Shown piece after piece: positions 8,788 to 17,520 of a stretch of 64,000 nucleotides of DNA. The number at the start of each line of letters is the position of its first letter. The stretch's first letter is position 1. The DNA is taken from contig NZ_AFPU01000001.1 of NCBI RefSeq assembly GCF_000220175.1, positions 1,151,512 through 1,215,511 on the forward strand, written 5' to 3'. Below the pieces are notes generated by a model that had not been told where the DNA came from, did no database searches, and saw nothing but the letters and a program-made list of their open reading frames with translations. The translations under genes and the position numbers were made by a program. Origin of the DNA: Nitrosarchaeum koreense MY1 (GTDB lineage Archaea; Thermoproteota; Nitrososphaeria; Nitrososphaerales; Nitrosopumilaceae).

Positions 8788-9955
8788 AGATGACTTTATG
8801 GGTGGTTTGTATCAGAGGTTTCCAGTTACAATTGAAAAGGGAATAGGGGCTCATGTTTGGGACATCAATGGAAAAGAATACATCGATTGTATGGGCGGAT
8901 ATGGTGTAGCGATTGTTGGACATCAAAATAAAAGAGTTGTAAATGCAATCAAAGAACAAGTAGATAAAATAATTACTGTACACAGTTCACTGTACAACAA
9001 AACAAGAGAAGAATTTCTCAAAACACTAATCAGTCTTGCACCAAAAGGCTTGACTCAAGTTCATCTAAACAATAGCGGAGCAGAAGCAATCGAAGCTGCA
9101 ATAAAATTTGCAAGAAAATTTACAGGTAAAAAAGGAATGGTTGCAATGAAAGGATCATATCATGGAAAATCACTTGGTGCATTATCATTAACATTTAATC
9201 CAAAATACAAAAAAGCATTTGAACCATTAGTTGAAAAAGTTTCTTTCGCATCATTTGGAGATATAGAATCTCTCCGTTCTACAATTGATGATGACACAGC
9301 ATTTGTTATCTTAGAACCAATACAAGGTGAAAGCGGAATCAACGTTGCGCCAGACGGATTTTTACAAGAAGTAAGAAAACTTTGTAATGAAAAAGGAATT
9401 CTTCTAATTTTTGACGAAATACAAGCTGGATTAGGTAGAACAGGACGACTTTGGGCATGTGACCATTGGAACACAGCGCCAGATATTTTATGTCTGGCAA
9501 AAGGAATTGCTGGTGGAGTACCAATGGGTGCAACTCTAGTAAGACCAGATATCCTTGCATCAATGAGTAAAGGCGAACATTCTTCAACGTTTGGTGGAAA
9601 TCCACTTTCTTGCGCTGCAGGAATTGCAACTCTACAAGCACTTACTCAAGATAATCTCATCGAGAATTCTGAAAAGATGGGAAAATTATTCAGAGAGGGA
9701 TTAGAGAAATTAAAAGAAAAACATTCCATAATCAGAGAGGTAAGAGGAAAAGGGTTGATGATAGGAGTTGAATTGAAGTTTGAGGTAAAAGATGTTTTGA
9801 TGAATCTTATGAAGGAAGGCGTTCTTATGCTTTATTCAGGTAGAAATATTCTCAGAATCCTTCCTCCACTTGTAATTTCTAAAGAAGACGTAGCGAAAGT
9901 ATTAGAAACCCTAGATGGGGTACTAACTATAGAGGAGCAAAAAAATAATGTATAA
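8780..9955 (+). CDS. lysJ: LysW-aminoadipate/glutamate semialdehyde aminotransferase (LysJ/ArgD)
   Basis: PLP-dependent class III aminotransferase, 391 residues. Visible landmarks are HSSLYNKTREEF, NNSGAEAIEAAIKFAR (about 96-111), ILEPIQGESGINVAP (about 177-191), LIFDEIQAGLGRTGR (about 209-223) and the PLP lysine in LCLAKGIAGGVPMG (about 236-249). It makes LysW-lysine or LysW-ornithine, which LysK then releases. It overlaps lysZ by 8 nt and the downstream regulator gene by 8 nt. Single copy, so it is probably shared by both pathways. Confidence 0.94.
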   Translation: MTEDDFMGGLYQRFPVTIEKGIGAHVWDINGKEYIDCMGGYGVAIVGHQNKRVVNAIKEQVDKIITVHSSLYNKTREEFLKTLISLAPKGLTQVHLNNSGAEAIEAAIKFARKFTGKKGMVAMKGSYHGKSLGALSLTFNPKYKKAFEPLVEKVSFASFGDIESLRSTIDDDTAFVILEPIQGESGINVAPDGFLQEVRKLCNEKGILLIFDEIQAGLGRTGRLWACDHWNTAPDILCLAKGIAGGVPMGATLVRPDILASMSKGEHSSTFGGNPLSCAAGIATLQALTQDNLIENSEKMGKLFREGLEKLKEKHSIIREVRGKGLMIGVELKFEVKDVLMNLMKEGVLMLYSGRNILRILPPLVISKEDVAKVLETLDGVLTIEEQKNNV

Positions 9956-10367
9956 AGACAAAGTAGATGAAAAGATAATTAACTTTCTCAAAGAAGATTC
10001 AAGAGAGTCATTTGTAGATATAGGTAAGAAACTAAAATTATCAGAATCTGCAGTTAGAAGAAGAGTAAAAAACCTAGTAGATAGTGGAACAATCAAAAGA
10101 TTCACAGTTGAGGTAGGAGAAGAAAATGCAACAAGCGCCATTGTATTGATATCAGTAGACTCTACAACTGAAACCTCAAAAGTGTCAGAGAAACTTGCAA
10201 AATTAGAAGGCGTGAAAATAGTTTATGAGATTACAGGTCAGTATGACATCATTACAATAATTAGTGCAACAAACATCTCTGAGATCAATACCAGTATAGA
10301 TGCTTTAAGAAAGATACCAGGAGTAATTGACACTAATACTGTGATTATTTTAAGAAAAGTGGCATAA
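9948..10367 (+). CDS. Lrp/AsnC-family transcriptional regulator (LysM-like)
   Basis: A 139-residue regulator. The N-terminal winged helix (residues about 5-55) contains DSRESFVDIGKKLKLSESAVRRRVKNL in the AsnC pattern, and the C-terminal RAM domain follows from residue 65 (VLISVDSTTE to TVIILRK). Its position as the last gene of the lysW-lysJ block, overlapping lysJ by 8 nt, matches LysM of Sulfolobus, which controls the lysW operon in response to lysine; the same role is inferred here. The 116-nt gap behind it is the probable control region for the lysS transcript. Confidence 0.88.
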   Translation: MYKDKVDEKIINFLKEDSRESFVDIGKKLKLSESAVRRRVKNLVDSGTIKRFTVEVGEENATSAIVLISVDSTTETSKVSEKLAKLEGVKIVYEITGQYDIITIISATNISEINTSIDALRKIPGVIDTNTVIILRKVA

Positions 10368-10449
10368 AACGACTTTCGGCACATAATTTCTATACTTAAC
10401 TAAATTAGGATCATCACAAGTAATTTTCAGCGAAGTTAGTACGATTATG

Positions 10450-10457
10450 TTTATATT
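10450..10457 (+). promoter_or_regulatory. TATA-box-like element before lysS
   Basis: The AT block TTTATATT lies 27-34 nt upstream of the lysS ATG at 10484. That is the spacing expected if transcription starts at or next to the ATG, so the transcript would be leaderless. It sits in the only sizeable gap of the lysine/arginine cluster, supporting a second promoter there. Inferred from position and composition only. Confidence 0.45.
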
Positions 10458-10483
10458 CTCAATCATTATCAACGTTTTCTGTA

Positions 10484-11650
10484 ATGAAAGATCCGAATCA
10501 CTATGCAGACATTTACAATGCATATGAAAAAAATCCAAGGAAGATTAGAGTGTTAGATAGTACTCTAAGAGAAGGAGAACAACACCCTGGAGTATCATTT
10601 ACAAATAAACAACGAATACAAATTGCATGGATGCTAGATTATTTTGGAGTAGATCAAATAGAAATTTCCCCAGTTGTTTCAACTGATCACAAAGAAGCAA
10701 CTAAGACAATTATCAAACAAGGATTAAAAGCAGACATTGTATCTCATGGAAGAGCTCTCAAAGAAGACATTGACATTTCATTGAGTTGTGATGCAAAGTG
10801 GTGCGCTGCATATCTTGGAATATCAGATATTCATCTTAAAGATAAATTACGAATAACAAGAGAAGAGGCACTTGACAGAGCAGTTGAAACAGTAGAGTAT
10901 GCAAAATCACATGGATTAAAAATCAGATTCACAGTAGAAGATGGAAGCAGAGCAGAACCAGAATTTCTACTCAAAGTATGCAAAGCAATCGAAGAAGCCG
11001 GAGTAGATAGAATAAGTCTTCCAGATACTGTAGGAATTATGAGACCTATTGGCATGTATAATTTTGTTAAAACTGTAAAAGAGGTAATTGATGTTCCACT
11101 TGATGCACATGTCCATAACGACATTGGATTTGCAGTAGCAAATGCATTTTCTGCATGTGATGCTGGAGTAGATCAGATACACACCACAATTGACGGAATT
11201 GGAGAACGAACCGGAATTCCACCTCTTGCCGAAGTTGCAGTTGCATTGACTTATCTTTACAAATCACCAAACGATTTCAGATTAGACATGTTGTTAGATT
11301 TATCAAGATTAATTGAAGATTACACTTCGATTAAACCATATGACTCAAAACCAATAGTAGGTTCTTCAGCTTACAAACACAAGGCAGGAACACATCTTGC
11401 AGCAATTCTACGAAATCCTGCAGCCTACGAACCAATTCCACCTAGAGCCGTTGGAAATACTCGTAGAATTGTATTTGGAGAGTTAGCTGGAAAAACAGGA
11501 GCTGCCTATTTGATGTCTATTTTAGGCCTTGAAAAAGATGATGAAGGAGCCAAAGCAGTTGCAACAGGTCTAAAAGAACTCAGAATGGGTGATTTAATCG
11601 AGATTCCACTAGCAGATAGACTCGAAAAAAAGATAATTAATGATAAATAA
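10484..11650 (+). CDS. lysS: Homocitrate synthase family protein (LysS)
   Basis: A 388-residue DRE-TIM metallolyase that joins acetyl-CoA and 2-oxoglutarate to start the aminoadipate route to lysine. The signature RVLDSTLREGEQHPGV (about 22-37) carries the catalytic and metal residues, and the metal-binding HVHNDIGFAVANAF (about 206-219) and GIGERTG blocks are present. The related isopropylmalate and citramalate synthases share these motifs; the homocitrate assignment rests on linkage to lysW, lysX and lysK. A short C-terminal part replaces the LeuA regulatory domain. lysW copy 2 follows after 22 nt. Confidence 0.85.
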   Translation: MKDPNHYADIYNAYEKNPRKIRVLDSTLREGEQHPGVSFTNKQRIQIAWMLDYFGVDQIEISPVVSTDHKEATKTIIKQGLKADIVSHGRALKEDIDISLSCDAKWCAAYLGISDIHLKDKLRITREEALDRAVETVEYAKSHGLKIRFTVEDGSRAEPEFLLKVCKAIEEAGVDRISLPDTVGIMRPIGMYNFVKTVKEVIDVPLDAHVHNDIGFAVANAFSACDAGVDQIHTTIDGIGERTGIPPLAEVAVALTYLYKSPNDFRLDMLLDLSRLIEDYTSIKPYDSKPIVGSSAYKHKAGTHLAAILRNPAAYEPIPPRAVGNTRRIVFGELAGKTGAAYLMSILGLEKDDEGAKAVATGLKELRMGDLIEIPLADRLEKKIINDK

Positions 11651-11672
11651 AGAGGGAAAGTTGAGAGATACC

Positions 11673-11840
11673 ATGTCAAAATGTGAAGAATGTGATGCAG
11701 ATATTTCCATTCCAAAGGATGCTATGGAAGGAGAAATTGTAACATGTCCGGAATGTGGCGCAAGTTTTGAATTAGCAAAAGGCTCAGAAGGTTTCCAATT
11801 AAAGCCTGCCCAATCGGTTGGCGAGGATTGGGGGCAGTGA
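11673..11840 (+). CDS. lysW: Amino-group carrier protein LysW (copy 2, C-terminal Gln)
   Basis: A 55-residue carrier with two CxxC pairs (C4/C7 and C25/C28) and the tail VGEDWGQ. The expected last residue is Glu, whose side-chain carboxyl is the attachment point. Here the final codon before TGA is CAG (11835-11837), giving Gln. The ATG at 11673 is chosen over an upstream in-frame TTG because it gives the same length as copy 1. It lies between lysS and the second lysX, which points to lysine synthesis. It may need deamidation before use, or use another linkage; see findings. Confidence 0.92.
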   Translation: MSKCEECDADISIPKDAMEGEIVTCPECGASFELAKGSEGFQLKPAQSVGEDWGQ

Positions 11841-12685
11841 GTCCTGACATTACAATTCTTTATGATACCATCCGTTGGGAAGAAAAAGCTCTGCTAGAAG
11901 CAGGTAAAAAAAAGAACATCAACATACAGATGGTAGATTGCAAGAATTTAGCTTTGGATTTAGATAAAAAACCAGAAGATTATGGTCCAGTAATTCAAAG
12001 ATGTGTTAGCTACTATCGAAATTTACATTCAACTGCTGCACTTGAAGGAATGGGGGTAAAGGTGGTTAATTGTCTAAATACAGGAATTTTTGCAGGAAAT
12101 AAATTATTTACACATATGTTATTAAAAAAATACGGAGTCCCAACACCATATGCATCTGTAGCATTTTCAAAAGATGCAGCAGTAGAACATTTAGAATCAC
12201 ACGGATATCCAAAAGTAATCAAACCAACTGTAGGTAGCTGGGGAAGATTAATTTCAAAATTAAATGATAAAGATTCAGCAGAAGGAATTATTGAAAGTAG
12301 AGAGAGTATGTATCCAATATACCAAGTTCATTATTTAGAAGAATTTGTAAATAGACCACCAAGAGACATTCGAGCTATCATGGTTGGAGATAAGATTGTT
12401 GCAGCCATTTATAGAACTTCAGGCAATGGAAATTGGAAAACAAACATGGCACTTGGAGGAACCGCAGAACCATGTAAAGTTACACCAGAGATGGAAGAAA
12501 TGTGCATAAAAGCTAAAAATGCAGTTCAAGGTGACATAGTTGGAGTGGATTTGATGGAAAGCAAAGAACGAGGATTAGTAGTTCATGAAGTTAACAATAC
12601 AACTGAATATAAAAATACGGTAAGAGTATGTGGAATAGACATACCTTCCTTGATGATTGACTACGTAATAAAAAATAAAAAGTGA
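11837..12685 (+). CDS. lysX: LysW ligase, LysX/ArgX family ATP-grasp enzyme (copy 2)
   Basis: A 282-residue ATP-grasp ligase, a paralogue of the enzyme at 6049. Landmarks in the same order are LYDTIRWEEKALLEAG, FAGNKLFTHMLLKKYGVPTP, PKVIKPTVGSWGRLI (about 131-145), RPPRDIRAI and the terminal VHEVNNTTEYK. The GTG at 11837 is preferred because it forms the usual GTGA overlap with the lysW stop; a TTG at 11828 would add three residues. Linkage with lysS and lysK suggests the 2-aminoadipate-specific LysX role, while the copy next to argG would be ArgX. Confidence 0.9.
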   Translation: MSPDITILYDTIRWEEKALLEAGKKKNINIQMVDCKNLALDLDKKPEDYGPVIQRCVSYYRNLHSTAALEGMGVKVVNCLNTGIFAGNKLFTHMLLKKYGVPTPYASVAFSKDAAVEHLESHGYPKVIKPTVGSWGRLISKLNDKDSAEGIIESRESMYPIYQVHYLEEFVNRPPRDIRAIMVGDKIVAAIYRTSGNGNWKTNMALGGTAEPCKVTPEMEEMCIKAKNAVQGDIVGVDLMESKERGLVVHEVNNTTEYKNTVRVCGIDIPSLMIDYVIKNKK

Positions 12686-12688
12686 GAA

Positions 12689-13816
12689 TTGGAAACAACA
12701 TTCACAGTAACACCAAGATTTGCAGTAAAGATGCTAGAGAAAGCACTTAGACTGTACACACCTTCACTTAATGAAAAAGCAATGGCGGAATTTCTTGCAG
12801 ATAAATGCGATGATTTAGGATTTGAAGACATTCACATAGATGAGGTAGGAAACATAATTGCAAAAAAAGGTACAGGTTCACCAAAAATATTACTATGTGG
12901 ACACATGGATGTAGTTCCAGGAAAAGTCAAAGTTAGAAAAGAAGGAGATTCACTTTATGGTCGTGGTGCTTCAGATGCAAAGGCCCCACTAATGGCAATG
13001 TTGTTTGCCGCAGCATCAGTGCAAAACAATAACGGTACTGTGATTTTTGTAGGTACTGTAGATGAAGAAGGAAATGCAACTGGAGTAAAAAATCTAGTAA
13101 AAAATCACATGGACATAGATTACGCAGTATTTGGTGAACCAAGTGGAATTAAACAAGTCACAATTGCATACAAAGGAAGATTAGCAATCAATCTCAAAGT
13201 AAGTGTCAATGACAGTGCACATGCAAGTGCACCATGGCTTTCAAAAAATGCAATTGAAGAAACAATGATCTTTTCAAAAGAACTCAAAAAAGGTTTAGAG
13301 GCAGATCAAGATAAAAAAAGTAAAGGAATGTTGCTTACTGCAACATTAACTGAAATAAATGGCGGAACTAGCCACAACGTTACACCAAAAGAATGTGTAT
13401 CCACTTTTGATATCAGAATTCCAGTAGATACGAATTGCAAGCTAGTCGAACAAAAAATTTCTGTACTTGTAAATGAAATAGCAAAAAAAAGACAAGTTGA
13501 AGCATATTATTCAATTATTGATGAGACAGAACCTTTTGAGGCGCCTCACAACTCTGCCATAGTCAGAGCATTTACTTTAGGAGTTATGGATGTGGAACAT
13601 ACAAGACCAACTTTAATTAGAAAAACTGGAACTGGAGACATGAATGTAATAGGAAACCAATGGAGCATTCCTGTAGTCACATATGGTCCAGGAGATCCAC
13701 ATGAAGCTCACACGATAGACGAAAAAGTATCCATCGACGAATATCTAAGAGGAATCGAAGTTTTAAAGAGAATGATACACCATTTAAAAAGACTACATGA
13801 TAAAAACATGCAGTAA
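12689..13816 (+). CDS. lysK: LysW-lysine/LysW-ornithine hydrolase (LysK)
   Basis: M20-family metallopeptidase that releases lysine or ornithine from LysW, the last carrier step. In 375 residues it shows LLCGHMDVVPG (about 70-80) with a metal-binding His and Asp, YGRGASDAKAPLMAM (about 90-104) with the bridging Asp, VDEEGNATG (about 123-131) with the catalytic Glu, and a distal GDPHEAHTIDE His. A TTG at 12689, 3 nt after the lysX stop, is the likely start. The dphB ATG follows with a 1-nt overlap. Confidence 0.92.
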   Translation: METTFTVTPRFAVKMLEKALRLYTPSLNEKAMAEFLADKCDDLGFEDIHIDEVGNIIAKKGTGSPKILLCGHMDVVPGKVKVRKEGDSLYGRGASDAKAPLMAMLFAAASVQNNNGTVIFVGTVDEEGNATGVKNLVKNHMDIDYAVFGEPSGIKQVTIAYKGRLAINLKVSVNDSAHASAPWLSKNAIEETMIFSKELKKGLEADQDKKSKGMLLTATLTEINGGTSHNVTPKECVSTFDIRIPVDTNCKLVEQKISVLVNEIAKKRQVEAYYSIIDETEPFEAPHNSAIVRAFTLGVMDVEHTRPTLIRKTGTGDMNVIGNQWSIPVVTYGPGDPHEAHTIDEKVSIDEYLRGIEVLKRMIHHLKRLHDKNMQ

Positions 13817-14853
13817 TGCTTTGGTTTGTAGGTTTAGGAATTTCAGGATCCAAATCAATTCCTGTTGAAGCTCTAGAAGTTTTATCAAAAGCAGACATCA
13901 TTTACCTTGAACAATTTACCAGTCCAATTGGAAAATCAGACTTGTTAAAAATCAAAAAAATGACAAACGGTGAAATCAGAGAAGGTAAAAGATGGCTAGT
14001 TGAAGATGGAACTGAGATTTTAAAACATGCAAAATCAAAAAAAGTAGCATTGTTATCCTATGGAGATCCTTACATTGCCACTACGCATATTGAATTAAGA
14101 ACGAGAGCCATTCAAGAAAAAATAAAGACCTACTCAATTCATGCATCTTCATCTTTAACCTCAATGATAGGAGAATGTGGGCTTCATTTTTACAAAGTTG
14201 GAAGAATTGCAACAATAATGAGCGAAATGAAATCACTGACAACCCCATACTATGTAATTTACAAAAACATCATAGAAGGCAATCATACAATATTACTATT
14301 AGAGTACAATCAAGACAAAAATTTCTTTATGGACCCAAAAGATGCGTTGGCGGGATTAATAGAAACTGAAAAAGGACAGAAAAGAAATGTGATAAATCTA
14401 TCAACGTACGCAATAGTCGCATCACGAATTGGATTTAAAGATCAATCAATCATATCAGGAAAAATTTCTAGTTTAAAAAAAATAGATTTTGGCAAACCGC
14501 CACACACAATCATCATAACTGGAAGACTTCATTTTACAGAGTCTGATGCGTTAAAAATACTAGGAAAATGTTTAGACGAACCAAAAGATAACTCTGAAGA
14601 AACAAAGAAAATTTCAATTCAAATGATGAAAAAATATGTTCCAATGGTAAGAGAAGCACTAGAAGAGATTACGCCATACTATAAAGATCAGAAAGAATTT
14701 AGTGTGATTCTTGAAAATGCAGAATTATACATTCAAGATGCAGAGAAATTTCTTGAAGAAGGTCAAGATGAAGTTGCAATTTTGAGCATAGGTTATGCAG
14801 ACGGTTTGGTAGATGCACTCAGATTGGCAAAAGGCCTAGAACCAAAAATGTGA
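13816..14853 (+). CDS. dphB: Diphthine synthase fused to a C-terminal DUF357-like domain
   Basis: Residues 1 to about 255 match diphthine synthase, the SAM-dependent methyltransferase that modifies a His of elongation factor 2: LWFVGLGISGSKSIPVEAL, YLEQFTSP, LLSYGDPYIATTH (about 75-87) and SSLTSMIGECGLHFYKVG (about 111-128). Archaeal DphB proteins are usually about 265 residues; this one has 345. The extra 80 residues (NSEETKKISIQMMKKY to the end, including ILSIGYADGLVDALRLAKG) resemble the helical DUF357 family. It overlaps lysK by one base although it has no known link to lysine synthesis. Confidence 0.87.
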   Translation: MLWFVGLGISGSKSIPVEALEVLSKADIIYLEQFTSPIGKSDLLKIKKMTNGEIREGKRWLVEDGTEILKHAKSKKVALLSYGDPYIATTHIELRTRAIQEKIKTYSIHASSSLTSMIGECGLHFYKVGRIATIMSEMKSLTTPYYVIYKNIIEGNHTILLLEYNQDKNFFMDPKDALAGLIETEKGQKRNVINLSTYAIVASRIGFKDQSIISGKISSLKKIDFGKPPHTIIITGRLHFTESDALKILGKCLDEPKDNSEETKKISIQMMKKYVPMVREALEEITPYYKDQKEFSVILENAELYIQDAEKFLEEGQDEVAILSIGYADGLVDALRLAKGLEPKM

Positions 14854-14898
14854 TAATTTATCGATGAATTAAAGTGAGAGTAGTTTTAAAAAAGAACA

Positions 14899-15516
14899 TT
14901 GGAATTAATTGAAAAAATAATTTTGACACAGATATACTTATCTGGAATTACCGGTAAATCATACAAAGATAATCTTAAAACAAAAAAAGGATTCACTGAA
15001 AATATTATCAATTCAAAAATTGATGAACTGGTAAAAAATAAATTAATTACTGAAGATAAAAGCGCTTTAACTGAATTAGGTAGGTCTTCACTTAGAGTTG
15101 TTTTAGCCGGAGGAGTTTTTGATATAATTCATCCAGGACACATTCATACTCTTAATGCCGCAAAAATATTGGGTGACGTTTTGGTAGTAGTCGTAGCCAC
15201 AGATAACACTGCAATAAAAATGAAAAAAAGACAACCATTACACAGTAAAGAACAAAGACAGGAGTTGGTCAATTCACTCTCCATGGTAGATCTTTGTCTC
15301 ATAGGTCAAGAAGACGACATTTTCAAGACTGTAAATCTTGTAAAACCACAGATAATTGCATTAGGGTATGATCAAGTACATCAAGAGAAATTCATCATAG
15401 AAGGATGTAAAAAAATAAATCTCGATGCAAAAGTCGCAAGACTGCAATCACCAATTCCTGAGAGTTCAAGCTCAAAAATTCAAAAAGAATATGGTGAATC
15501 TATTCACGGAATTTAG
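14899..15516 (+). CDS. ribL: FAD synthetase (RibL-like nucleotidyltransferase) with N-terminal winged helix
   Basis: Residues about 66-195 form a cytidylyltransferase-type fold with VVLAGGVFDIIHPGHIHTL (HxGH at about 77-80) and a KIxxxYG-type end (SSSSKIQKEYG), matching archaeal FAD synthetase RibL, which adenylates FMN. Archaeal RibL is about 150 residues; here the first 65 residues form a small winged-helix-like domain. The start is TTG 14899; no ATG is available upstream. The riboflavin kinase gene ends tail to tail only 12 nt away, so the two steps from riboflavin to FAD are neighbours. Other cytidylyltransferases of this fold are possible. Confidence 0.75.
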   Translation: MELIEKIILTQIYLSGITGKSYKDNLKTKKGFTENIINSKIDELVKNKLITEDKSALTELGRSSLRVVLAGGVFDIIHPGHIHTLNAAKILGDVLVVVVATDNTAIKMKKRQPLHSKEQRQELVNSLSMVDLCLIGQEDDIFKTVNLVKPQIIALGYDQVHQEKFIIEGCKKINLDAKVARLQSPIPESSSSKIQKEYGESIHGI

Positions 15517-15528
15517 AAGATAATAAAA

Positions 15529-16212
15529 TTATGAATTAATTGGAATTGATACAGTAACTGGTGAGCCATCCTCAAGTTTTCCAGTTTTTCTAATACATAC
15601 ATCAGAAATTAATTCAATTATAGAATCATCATGATGTGTTCTCTCAAGAATTATCAATTCACAGTTAATAGATTGATTAATTTTTGCATGAAAGCAATTA
15701 ACCCAACCATAGGTTCTTTTTCCATCTGAAAAACTATCAATTTTAATTCCATCTAGACTTTCAAATTGTTTTATAGCTTCTTGATGCACTTTTTTATTCA
15801 ATTTCACATTAAGAGTTCCAGGATATGGAATGTAACCAATTTTAGATTTGAATTGTTTTGTGTATCCTTTTAGCGACATGTAGTATGCTCCTTCACCCAT
15901 CCCAGAAACTATAGTTCCTTTAAGCTCAACAGATGATGGTGATGAGTGAAGACTTTTTTGGAGTGCAGTAGATAGTTTTACCATTTCAGAAAATCCCTTT
16001 GAAGTAATCTTTACAGAAATGTTTCTTCCATCGATTATCCTTTCAATGAATTGATTATCTTCTAGTTCAAGTAAGTGCTTTGATGCAGCCTGTTGTGATT
16101 TTTTTATATTTTTACCTAATGAATTAGTAGTAATTGTAACAAAATTATTCTTTGCACCTTTAGAAAGAAGATAAGTGAGGGTGAGTATGTGCTGAATTTT
16201 TAGTTCAGTCAT
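15529..16212 (-). CDS. ribK: CTP-dependent riboflavin kinase with N-terminal HTH
   Basis: Archaeal riboflavin kinase, which makes FMN with CTP. Residues about 1-85 are a winged helix (NSLGKNIKKSQQAASKHLLEL and GRNISVKITSKG). Residues about 95-227 are the kinase barrel with GTIVSGMGEGAYYMSL, GYIPYPGTLNVKLN (about 127-140) and a distal LERTHHDDSIIELIS block. The ATG at 16212 is chosen; a TTG directly upstream adds one residue. It lies 9 nt downstream of dnaG on the same strand, so it is probably cotranscribed with the primase gene, and faces ribL. Confidence 0.87.
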   Translation of the reverse strand: MTELKIQHILTLTYLLSKGAKNNFVTITTNSLGKNIKKSQQAASKHLLELEDNQFIERIIDGRNISVKITSKGFSEMVKLSTALQKSLHSSPSSVELKGTIVSGMGEGAYYMSLKGYTKQFKSKIGYIPYPGTLNVKLNKKVHQEAIKQFESLDGIKIDSFSDGKRTYGWVNCFHAKINQSINCELIILERTHHDDSIIELISDVCIRKTGKLEDGSPVTVSIPINS

Positions 16213-16221
16213 CAAGTAACC

Positions 16222-17367
16222 CTATGCTACGCCTAGGTCACCGAATGTTTTTAGATTTAGCCCATCAGAGTTTGTTAATTTTGCAACTCTGTGTCCAATA
16301 ACACATTGAATTCCAGCGTTTTTGGCGCCTTCTAAAAGCCTCTGTGTGATAATACCATCCAATAGAAGGTATTTGATGCCAGATTGTGTTGAGAGTTTGC
16401 TAACTACTTCACTGATTGGAACTTTGAAAATTTCTTTTTCATTCTCGTCTAATGCTACAGCCTCTAGTGTCTCATTTAGATTTGGAAAAATTCTTGATGC
16501 TATTTCAGCTACAGGTTTATCATCTGAGCTTTTCAAAACAGCTACAGGTTTTCCATGTTTAATTTCATCAGCAATTGGTCTTAGAATCTCATCTATTCTT
16601 TGTGGAGTTAGTTCTTCAACTTCTACTCCAGTATCTGCTCTTAACTCATAATCAATCTTTACAACAGATGTTAGTTCTTTTAGAATAAAACCACCAGCTC
16701 GATCTCCATCAATAAATGCAACTACGGTATCTTTTGAAGCACATAGCTCTTTAATTGATTCATCAATTTTTGCACCTTCTATTGCAATTGCATTATCATA
16801 ACCAGCTCTTAGAAGATTAATGACATCAGCCCTGCCTTCGACTAAAATTATCCATTTAGAATCAAACACTCCAGAACTACATGTTAATTTAGATGGACCA
16901 TAAGTTGATAGTCTTTTAGAATCACCTTCATGAACATCTTTTAACATACTTTCTCCTTCACTAACTGTTTTTGTAGCCCAACGTTGTTTGATTTCTTTAG
17001 CACGTCTTACAATGTCATCTTTTTTTGCTGCTCTTACATCATCGATTGCTTCTAATTTGAAGACACAGTCAAATGGACCAACTTTATCAATGCTTTCAAT
17101 TCCTGCTGCAATTAATGCGCAAGTATCAATATCAGTACTCATTGGAATAAGAGCATCACCGTTTGTAGTATTAGAAGTAGACTTTGTGTTTACTTCTATA
17201 CGACCTACTTTAGAAACTCGTTGTAGTTCGTTCAGATTCATCTCTGGGCCTAGTAATCCTTCGGTTTGACCGAAGATAGCCCCGATTATATCTGCTCGTT
17301 CAACAAGTCCGTCAACTTCAAAGGAAAGTTTAACATGATATTTGACAATTCCTGATTTATTGGACAT
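16222..17367 (-). CDS. dnaG: DnaG-like primase, archaeal Toprim protein
   Basis: A 381-residue archaeal DnaG with a central Toprim domain: WIILVEGRADVINLLRAG (about 168-185) with the catalytic Glu, AIEGAKI, and DTVVAFIDGDRAGGFI (about 210-225) with the DxD motif. In archaea DnaG makes RNA primers in vitro and associates with the RNA exosome. The N-terminal GQTEGLLGPEMNLNEL segment is the conserved archaeal opening. The start is ATG 17367. ribK follows 9 nt downstream. Confidence 0.92.
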   Translation of the reverse strand: MSNKSGIVKYHVKLSFEVDGLVERADIIGAIFGQTEGLLGPEMNLNELQRVSKVGRIEVNTKSTSNTTNGDALIPMSTDIDTCALIAAGIESIDKVGPFDCVFKLEAIDDVRAAKKDDIVRRAKEIKQRWATKTVSEGESMLKDVHEGDSKRLSTYGPSKLTCSSGVFDSKWIILVEGRADVINLLRAGYDNAIAIEGAKIDESIKELCASKDTVVAFIDGDRAGGFILKELTSVVKIDYELRADTGVEVEELTPQRIDEILRPIADEIKHGKPVAVLKSSDDKPVAEIASRIFPNLNETLEAVALDENEKEIFKVPISEVVSKLSTQSGIKYLLLDGIITQRLLEGAKNAGIQCVIGHRVAKLTNSDGLNLKTFGDLGVA

Positions 17368-17520
17368 ACTTTCTTCATCTCCTTAATTATCATAATTTTG
17401 GTGTCTATTCTCGATATATGAGGGTATCGCAAGTATTTTCAATAAAGAAATGTAATTTTATAAAAAATATTCCAAGTAGAGTTTACACTAGTTAATCAAA
17501 AAATGAAAAATGTTGTTTGT

